Shown in pieces: positions 56,682-64,000 of a stretch of DNA of 64,000 nucleotides; within the stretch, counting starts at the first letter, position 1, and each line of letters begins with the position of its first letter. The DNA is from Morchella semilibera (lineage: Eukaryota > Ascomycota > Pezizomycetes > Pezizales > Morchellaceae), in NCBI GenBank assembly GCA_009192285.1, contig CM018608.1, positions 1,444,201 to 1,508,200 on the forward strand, written 5' to 3'. The translations under genes and the position numbers were made by a program. The notes beneath the pieces were generated by a model. That model saw nothing but the letters and a program-made list of their open reading frames with translations. It made no database searches and was not told where the DNA came from.

Positions 56682-57856
56682 CCTACTTATTTATTTACGC
56701 GTAAAGAGGGGAGAATTAGTAAGGTAGAAGGTAGAGAGGGAGAGAGAGGGGGGTTAGAGTTTAGGGGGGGTATCAGGGTTAGGTGTAATCAGGTACTTTC
56801 GTGTTGTATCTTATCAGATTCTCGGTTTTTTTTTTTTGCTGCACCTGAGGAAATGCTTACATGTACTTGCTGCAGTGCAGATATGTAATCTTGAAACCTT
56901 ATTTTTGAACAAGGTGTTGGTATACGTATATGAACCAGACCCTCAGGGGGGGGATTTCTAAGACACTACACCATGTACCTACCATGGATCTGTAACGTCT
57001 TGTTCTTGGGCGCTTGTTCTCGATCTCCCCGTCTACCAAGTTACTTAGTTTAGGTGGGGCGTAACAACAGATCAAGTATACGTGGTGGTGATTCTTACTT
57101 ACCGTGTTGATCTTTCTCACGTCGTGTTCGTCGGGCTTTCAGGAGGCATTTCGACAGACCGATCACGTATGCACGTATACGCTTCAAAAATATACCACCC
57201 CATAACTAATTACAATTGATCAAGTTCCAGAGAATTAAAATTTTTCATGTCATGTGCTGCCACCATTTGTTATCGAAAACCACATCTCATTACTTAGTAG
57301 TAGTATAATATTAATATTAATATATCTTATATGGCTTGTTTACTGGACATTTTAGCACTAACTACGTATCCATACTGCCCTCCTATTTACTTCAATCAAC
57401 TCATGCTCACGCACTTACCTAATATACCTGAAATCTTTTATACTATGATAGCTACATGTAATAACCACGTCTCGATATCAACAAAGTTATATATATAATT
57501 TACCCAGTTTCAAACAGGTCTCGGTGGCTTGCCTCCGTTCGGTAGCTGCCTCGCATGATGCCTACGTACGTATACCGACGCCGGACACCTTCAAGTATCG
57601 GTACAGATTTTCATGACAGTATAGATTGATTCGGGCCACTTTACCTGCATCTGCAAAGGAAATATTTCCACCAATCTCACAGAATATTTGGCGCTAGCAT
57701 TCCTTCGCTTTTTTTTTCCCTTGTTGTTGTTGCCACTCATCTGTTGTGCCAACCATGCCAGTTGATTAGCCGCTCGATTAACACATCAGATGAGTCCTGC
57801 GTCATGAATGGGTTGGGACAAGTAAGTAGTACCTACTTATGTACTCTGCTTCCTTG

Positions 57857-57888
57857 CTTCTCTTTCTTTCTTTCTTTCTTTCTTTTTT
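57857..57888 (+). repeat. (TTTC)n microsatellite with T-run
   Basis: About six TTTC units ending in a T8 run. No SINE body is recognisable upstream. Confidence 0.7.
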
Positions 57889-58779
57889 TTATGATTGATG
57901 CTCTGCTCCACAATCTTGGGTGTTCTAAATTATTATATCAAGATCGGGGTGAAACACCCTATAAAATAGCGACCCGAGCCTGTGTGGGGTGTGAAATACC
58001 GGGTCCTCCCCGAAATGGAGCATTCCGATCAGTTCAGAACATAAATGTACTCGATCGATATATGTATGTTATAATACGAGATATGAGAGATCACATATAT
58101 ACGGGAGGTGAAAAATGAGCCGAGCTAGAGTATGTAGCTGTGCCATCTAAGACTGGATGGAGTACATACATGTACATACATACGCCTGCCTTGCAGTGGA
58201 TGAACAGATGGCTAAGCTTTGGGGTGGAGCTCTGGATACTGAAACTGCCCCTCGACAGCCTGATGAATCAGTTTCGCATAAATCGGGGGGGGGGGGAGGA
58301 CAGTTGTAATTAAAATGCAAATATGATGGCTGTTTTTGTTTGCGAACTTGGAATTGTGTTAAGCGCAAAGACGTCTTGCCCTATGGGAGTTGAAGTGATA
58401 TTACTATATGTATAGGCCAACAGCTAAAATTTAAAAGCTTTGCGATCGCGGGGTGGGTGTGGTCAATTAGTTCCAAAGCTTTGTGTGGGGTATATCCATG
58501 AAGTCGTCTACATGTATACATGTATTATTTTAATTTCGAGAGACATCGTTCCCTTCGATCATTGACCCTCGAGACAAGATGTAGAGTACAACCTACAACA
58601 TGTAGGTAGGCGTTTAGATACATGTGGTTAGTCAAAGAAAAGAAAAGAAAAACAAGTCCCGGAAAAACAATTCTCCGTATTACCTCATTCCCCACCCCCC
58701 CCACCAAGGGGAAGAAAAAAAAAAAGGTTACGGCTTGTGAAGCAATTCGATCCCCCCACCCCCCACAAATCAAAACGCA

Positions 58780-61329
58780 ATGTTTGCAATTGCACGCATA
58801 GCTTTGAGATGTCGACCCAGGCAATTGCTTCCGCTACTTGTGAAGCCACCGCCACGGACTCCACTGCCACTACGGTACTGTGTAGGAGGACGGCGGTTAC
58901 TTACTACTGATGATCATGTCGATAAGACTTCTCATGATGCTGCTACTGAGACCAATGGGGCTGGTACTGCTGAGGGTACTGGTGTTACTGCGTCTACCCC
59001 CGAGGATACTGATGCTATCGCCTCTACCGCTGAGAGTTCAGATATCGCTCAAGAAAACCCAGATACTACGTCTGAGAACCTGGATATCAAGCCCGAGAAC
59101 ACGGACATCACTCTCGACAACCTTCCCACTACCATTACAACAATAAATACTGCTACTGGTGACCCTGCTTCTATTACCATACCTACTACTACTACTACTA
59201 CTACTACTACTGATACTACTCCTACAACTACAACAACCACAACTACAACAACTAGTACCACAGCAAAAGATTCAGCCACTTCTGATTCCACAGAGCCCCC
59301 TCCCTTCGTCCCACCTCCGTTTTGCCCTGGCTGTGGCGCCCCCAGCCAACAGACCTCCCCCCACCTACCGGGCTACTACGTCCCCCACCGCCCTAAATCA
59401 GAGCGCTTCGACAGTCCCATAATCAAAAATAAGCGCAGGCGCCGCGAAGATGAAATCTTTGAAGCTGCGCTCGACCGCCTCCGCGCAGCCCTCAACCCCG
59501 AAAACACTCACCTACACCAGCCCCCCCCCATCCTCGACACGCCTCCCCCGCTGTCTCTGCTGCCCCCTAAAACCCCCCGCTGCGGGCGATGTCATAGCAT
59601 GCAGCACCACAATACGGCGACGCCATTGCCATCGTATCCAACGCTTGAGACGTTGGCGGGCCTGTTGGCTGCTTCGAAGCATCGGCGGAATCACATATAC
59701 TACCTCCTTGACGCCGCGGACCTGCCAATGTCGTTGCAACCAGACCTGAGAAGCTACCTTCGGAGTAATCTGCCAAGGGAAATAACGAGGAATTTAACAG
59801 TATCGTATATAGTGACGCGTGTGGATCTGCTGGTGAGGACTCCCGAGCAGATCTCGGGCTTGATGACGTGGATGAAGAAGACTATCAAGAGTGCGCTTCC
59901 GGAGGGCGAGAAAGTGGAGGGCCGGCATGGCGAGGACAGGTTCTGGGCTGTGTCTGCAAAGCGCGGATGGGGAATTGGAGATGTTAAGAAGGAGGCAAAG
60001 CATCGTGAGGGCGGAATGTGGCTCGTTGGTGCCGTCAATGTGGGCAAATCGAGGCTGGTGAAGGAGGTATGGCCGGAGGCGGGTAGAGCCGTCATGGGTA
60101 GCATGGAGGAAGCGGGGGAGTTTGATATCCTACCCCCCAGAGATGGGGAGGAAATAGCGAAAGGGCTCAAAACCCCACCCGCTCCGGGGAAGGGGAAGAA
60201 GGGGAAGGACGCTCAAGAACCCACGGACCCGAGTTCTTCCGCCTTGCAGCATACCGCTCCCACTATCTCACACATCCCCGGAACAACAGCGGCCCCCATC
60301 CGCATCGTTTATAAGACCGCCGGCCAGAACACCACTAGTGAACTGATTGATCTCCCCGGACTTTCACGCTGGATTGGCTACGGCCCCACGGGGCTCCTCC
60401 CGTACATCCGTGAGGACAAACGAAAGCTTTTCCACATGGAGAACCTGGTCAAGCCCACGCAGTTCACGATCAAGCCTGGTCAAAGTCTGGTGATCGCAGG
60501 TGTAATTATGGTAACACCCAAGATCACGGGGGACGACAAATTGGCAATGCTAGCGTACCCATTCCTCAACCTTCCTGTCCACCTCACGTCGAGGCAGAAG
60601 GCAATTAGGCTACTTGGCGAGCGTAACCCGGAAGGGAGAAAGGGGATCAGTTTGTACCAGAAGCCCCCCGTTGGTGAGACTATGGTTGAAGGGACCGCAA
60701 GGACCTCGGATACGCTCGATGGGATGGCAGCTGATCCGGCGGAACCGGTCATTGAAACTCAGGCCGCTGAAGAGGCCGCTTCGGTCACTGAAGACATCGA
60801 AGAAGAAGACATCGAAAAAGGCCTCGAAGAAGAGGGCACCTACGAGGAACTCATCGACAATAACAGCACCGAAGTGACAGCACCCACCGAAGGAAGCGTC
60901 GACGAAGAACCCGAAGACACAAGCCTCCCCCCCCCCGTGCTCCCCCCTCACTTCAAGTCAGCCGGCATCTTCCCTCTCTCTAACGACGTGACCGGCGCCC
61001 GCGACCTCCACCTTGAAGACCGCTCTCCCGAGGCCCTCAAGGACCTCCCCTACCGCATCTTGTCCACCGACATCCTCCTCTCCGGCCTTGGCTGGATCGA
61101 GCTTGTCGCACAGGTGCGTAAGCGCAATGAGGAGCAGGGCCTTAGCGTCGCCGTGGAGGTGTTGACGCCCAACGGAGAGGGCGTCGGACAGAGGGACACA
61201 TTGGGCGCTCACATGCTGCGCGTGAAGGCTGCGAAGAGGGCCGGTGCGGGGCCAAAGAAGGTTGTGAGGCAGAGGCAGAGCAAGAAGGGGCATAAGAAGC
61301 AGAAGAAAGAGGAGAAGAGGAAGACGTAG
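58780..61329 (+). CDS. GEP3: Mitochondrial ribosome-assembly GTPase GEP3/MTG3-like
   Basis: A single exon of 849 residues, longer than yeast Gep3. It resembles the bacterial YqeH group of circularly permuted GTPases needed for small-subunit maturation; yeast Gep3 (Mtg3/Aim40) acts in mitochondria. The N-terminus is a basic presequence. A Ser/Thr-rich low-complexity region follows, with two polythreonine runs near residues 130-160 (coded 59185-59270). The zinc finger begins FCPGCGAPS near 181 and is completed by RCGRCH near 267. The permuted G domain includes YLLDAADLP, VTRVDLL (G4-like) near 344 and the P-loop GAVNVGKSRLV near 416, then ELIDLPGLS (G3). The acidic C-terminal insert and the Lys-rich end are unremarkable. 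Confidence 0.92.
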   Translation: MFAIARIALRCRPRQLLPLLVKPPPRTPLPLRYCVGGRRLLTTDDHVDKTSHDAATETNGAGTAEGTGVTASTPEDTDAIASTAESSDIAQENPDTTSENLDIKPENTDITLDNLPTTITTINTATGDPASITIPTTTTTTTTTDTTPTTTTTTTTTTSTTAKDSATSDSTEPPPFVPPPFCPGCGAPSQQTSPHLPGYYVPHRPKSERFDSPIIKNKRRRREDEIFEAALDRLRAALNPENTHLHQPPPILDTPPPLSLLPPKTPRCGRCHSMQHHNTATPLPSYPTLETLAGLLAASKHRRNHIYYLLDAADLPMSLQPDLRSYLRSNLPREITRNLTVSYIVTRVDLLVRTPEQISGLMTWMKKTIKSALPEGEKVEGRHGEDRFWAVSAKRGWGIGDVKKEAKHREGGMWLVGAVNVGKSRLVKEVWPEAGRAVMGSMEEAGEFDILPPRDGEEIAKGLKTPPAPGKGKKGKDAQEPTDPSSSALQHTAPTISHIPGTTAAPIRIVYKTAGQNTTSELIDLPGLSRWIGYGPTGLLPYIREDKRKLFHMENLVKPTQFTIKPGQSLVIAGVIMVTPKITGDDKLAMLAYPFLNLPVHLTSRQKAIRLLGERNPEGRKGISLYQKPPVGETMVEGTARTSDTLDGMAADPAEPVIETQAAEEAASVTEDIEEEDIEKGLEEEGTYEELIDNNSTEVTAPTEGSVDEEPEDTSLPPPVLPPHFKSAGIFPLSNDVTGARDLHLEDRSPEALKDLPYRILSTDILLSGLGWIELVAQVRKRNEEQGLSVAVEVLTPNGEGVGQRDTLGAHMLRVKAAKRAGAGPKKVVRQRQSKKGHKKQKKEEKRKT

Positions 61330-62042
61330 TGGTGGTGGCCGTGATGGTAAAGCATGAGTAGTGTGAATGTAAAATATCAATGTCAATGATCAATCAACCT
61401 GCTTTTTCTTTTATCTCTACCTTCCACCTCAAACCACGTGAAAAACGCCACCTAGTGGATGCTACCAATGATCGCTAGGACCACTTTGTGAGCCGCGGGA
61501 AGAATGCAGTTGTTGTGATGACCTAACTACATTTACCACACCTTTGTAATCCCCCCCTCTCCCCCTATCGAGGACCCCGAGAGCAAGGTCCGGGGGGGGC
61601 TCGGGAATCGTTCTAGAAAGACTCTGGCTCTACTCTATCTTACGTGTACCTACATACATGTACATACATGTATGTGCATGCTAGAACACCGCATCGGTTT
61701 CTCGTCAATGATATTCAGGCATTAATCAAGTCCTGAGAGGTCTTGGCAGCAACCACCTCACAAAACTTTCTCAGGACTTAATTAATACGCTGGTATATAG
61801 CCTAAATAAAAATAGTAAATACCCTGCTTTCAACTGCATATGTACCGCGGTAGATTCGCTGGTTGTGATGGTGATACTTGAAACCACACTAGAATGAAAT
61901 TAAAGTTAATCTATAATAATAAGCTGATCTGCTACCCTTTTTTTTAAAAAAAAAAAAAAGTACCTACAATCCCATGATCAATGAGGATCTACATAGCAAT
62001 CTCAATAGTCTGACACACGGATAAAAAAACATATTCTAGAAG
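61330..62042. other. Intergenic spacer, convergent genes
   Basis: GEP3 and the polymerase gene converge. TACATACATGTACATACATGTATG (61650-61673) is the densest ACATGT cluster in the window. CAAGTCCTGAGAGG at 61729 and CTCAGGACTTAATTAA at 61770 form a small inverted repeat. A T/A run is near 61938-61960. No gene. Confidence 0.5.
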
Positions 62043-64000
62043 TTACTCCAGACTCTCAATTTCAATCTCACTTTGATGAAACCGTTGATGAGCCTCGAGC
62101 GCAAAGCCTGGAAACCTCTCGCCGCAGATATGGCACGGGTTGTGGTGAGAGAAACCCCTGGATCCAATCCCGCCATACTCGACCGAGGAATCCGAAAGCC
62201 CGTCGCCCCATTCGAGCTCATCTCCTCCGTCCTGTCCGTCTTCGACTTCCTCTATTGGTTCTTGTTCTTCCTTATCATCGCTCGGCGGTGCTTCCAGATA
62301 TTCAGTTGCCTCCTCCTTACTTTCCCATGTTTCCTGCCTTGTTCTGGCCGTGCTGAACATATCCCTAATATCGGCCCCCCCATTTCCATCCGCCATATTA
62401 ACCGCAGCCACATTAACCAGCTGCAATTCCCAGTTCCGTTCTGTGCACAACCCTCTAAACAATCCCACAACCACTTCTTTCACCAACCTCTCCACTATTG
62501 CGTTTAATGGTGCTGATAATGAAAACACGTATCCCGGCATTCTTCCACTCCTACTCATCCTCGTAAAGTCCTTATTCCTCGTATGGAATCGGATAGAGAG
62601 TCTAAAATTCTTCGGGTGCGCAAGCCATTTCTCACCTCCAGGGCCGATCAAGTCTGCATGCATACGTTGGAGGAGCTTTAATGTCAACTGCTGCAGCACG
62701 GGGGTTAGTTGGTTAAGGCACATGATCTTTCCGGGGCGGAAAGTGTCTTCGATACTGATCTGAGTTGGGACTATTGGTGCTGCGATGACGCGGGAAGGGT
62801 CAATCCCGTGGAGTAATCGCCATATTTTTTGCCCGTTACCACCTACGAGTGTCTCTAGTTGTGCTGGTGTTATTACAGATATTACGGTACCTACTGTAAC
62901 ATCTTCGGATATCTCTGTGAACTCAACCTCCTCATCATCTTTAGGAGTTCTTCCTAGAACCTTATCCCTAATCTTCTGTGCGCTTTTGAAGCCCACTCCA
63001 GGGACCTTTCCGATCTCGTGTCCGGCTAAAAACTCTGCTTCGAAGCCGGGCAAAAGGAGAGTTTGTGCGTCGGGTTTGTTAACATTGCCTGCGAGTTTAG
63101 CTGTAAGCTTTGTGGTGGAAATACCTGCGGAGCAGGTGTGGTTGAAGTTTATGAGGATCTGGGTTCTTATGAAGGATGCAAGATGTGAGGCGAGGAAGAG
63201 GCGCTGGTGGAGTAGCGAGCGGGGTCCATCTGCAGTGGGCGGGTATGTGTAACCTGGTCGGGCGTCCCAGTCGAATGGGAAACCCGCGGAGGGGTCGTCG
63301 CGGGAAAGGCGGAAGAATGAGGGGTCCTTTGATTCACTGGGTCCGCGTTTTAATTGTGACATATTGAAATCAATCATTTCCGTCGCATCAACAAAAATCT
63401 TTTTTTTTTCCCTTAGTCCAAACCAAAACACAACCAGAAAAAAAAGTTCGTTTCTATAGGTTGAAAAAATACCTCGTCAAGACCTAGCCGTTCCGTAAGG
63501 TTGTTCCAGACAATCTCCCTCACGAAAAGCCATATATTTTTGGAAACTATACGAAACCTGTGTAAGACAAGTTGACGTTGTAACCATTAGTTATCGATAA
63601 CCAGGAGCGGCTTGCAGCGGCTAACCTCGTCAAATCCTCTCCATTGACTATTACTAGACCTTTGCATTGCTTTTTCGCGGCAGTAATGAGCTGTAGCTTC
63701 TTCACACCTTGAGCCCTGGCAACATAGTTACAGGTGGCCAGCTTTTTTTTCCTCTCATTCTTAGCTCAGTAATATTGTATTTTTGAAACCCTTCTGTCCG
63801 ATGCATAGATGGCATGACAGCAGGGATGATCTCTGAGGAAATGGAGCTGCCAACATACGATATTCTTTTGTTGAATTCCCAGAGGAACAGTTTTTAGAGA
63901 GGGGTTTTCATTCTCGACGACTGACGCGTAAAAACAATCGAAGTCCTAGGTAGTCGTACATGGGATGTCAGGTCTCAGGCCAGAGTAAAGTAAACAATAG
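62043..64000 (-). CDS. Y-family DNA polymerase iota (5' end outside window)
   Basis: Visible exons: 63945-63859, 63741-63626, 63557-63473 and 63398-62043. The upstream start lies beyond 64000. The 547 visible residues open with DFDCFYASVVENENPSLKTV (one catalytic Asp). ATCNYVARAQGVKK and VIVNGEDLTRFR follow. Then comes ERLGLDEIFVDATEMIDFN, with the catalytic Asp-Glu. The VNGEDLTR and VDATEMI segments match polymerase iota better than eta or kappa. The thumb/HhH part VPGVGFKSAQKIRDKVLG and the little-finger domain follow. The enzyme copies past DNA lesions. The C-terminus has CHICGERFPGFALEAHQRFH, a C2H2 finger of the ubiquitin-binding UBZ kind, which would recruit it to ubiquitinated PCNA. 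The acceptor at 63946 is inferred from the frame. Confidence 0.9.

Larger units (their letters stand above)
55044..58779. other. Gene-poor region, 3.7 kb
   Basis: ARP8 3' side, then paired 17-bp motifs (55948 and 55973), two tRNA-related repeat copies with a TTTC tail (56144-56681), a second TTTC microsatellite (57857-57888), TACATGTA-type palindromes and a 12-G run (58285-58296). No supported protein gene. The end (58680-58779) is the GEP3 upstream side. Confidence 0.55.

Noticed and set aside
1-64000. A biosynthetic gene cluster, defence island or novel multi-gene system
   Set aside because: The genes are unrelated housekeeping functions on mixed strands with long spacers. No polyketide or peptide synthetase, tailoring set, NLR or heterokaryon-incompatibility genes, or toxin-antitoxin-like pair was seen.

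Overview
The window is nuclear DNA of a filamentous ascomycete. It shows fungal gene architecture (GT-AG introns of about 50-115 nt), fungus-restricted families (KCH potassium channel, HRI1, GEP3/MTG3, fungal-type Ppk23/CDK11, DUF4748) and a tRNA-Ser(AGA) like those of other ascomycetes. Long gene-poor gaps, many TACATGTA words and very long poly-G/poly-C runs would fit Pezizomycetes, but I cannot fix the genus from the sequence alone.

Layout: 1-2254 low-complexity DNA and a small three-exon DUF4748-type gene (minus); 2983-5725 SSL2/XPB TFIIH helicase (plus); 6309-7129 histidine phosphatase (minus); 7130-11365 gene-poor; 11366-14041 KCH K+ channel with a long repetitive tail (minus); 15224-16535 branched-chain 2-oxoacid dehydrogenase E1-beta (plus); 17298-17378 tRNA-Ser(AGA) (minus); 18413-19919 CDK11/PITSLRE kinase (minus); 21330-22124 HRI1-like gene with two apparent frameshifts (minus); 23106-25095 choline/GABA-type permease with a 7-nt microexon (plus); 25096-31245 AT-rich gene desert with a decayed coding relic; 31246-32709 NDUFAF7-type methyltransferase (plus); 32889-33847 three short inverted-repeat elements; 33960-36038 PTR2/POT peptide transporter (minus); 38431-40033 COX15 haem A synthase (plus); 41238-42627 PAF1 (minus); 44530-45888 WW-domain protein (plus); 47159-48721 catalase (minus); 50814-51850 ARL1 GTPase with a 7-nt microexon (minus); 52434-55043 ARP8 (plus); 56144-56681 two tRNA-related SINE-like copies; 58780-61329 GEP3/MTG3 GTPase (plus); 62043 to beyond 64000 DNA polymerase iota (minus, 5' end outside the window).

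The genes are mostly unlinked housekeeping functions: transcription and chromatin (SSL2, PAF1, ARP8, CDK11), mitochondria (BCKDHB, NDUFAF7, COX15, GEP3, DUF4748), transport (KCH, permease, PTR2), trafficking (ARL1), peroxide detoxification and lesion bypass (catalase, Pol iota). I see no biosynthetic cluster, operon-like unit or defence system.

The most unusual signal is outside the genes. A 17-bp bipartite word, CGAGTGA-N6-RTGA, with a biased spacer (about NRNYYK), occurs 15 times. Every copy lies outside exons, and the flanks are unrelated. By simple counting fewer than 0.1 would be expected. It looks like a dispersed protein-binding site with two GTGA half-sites one helical turn apart.
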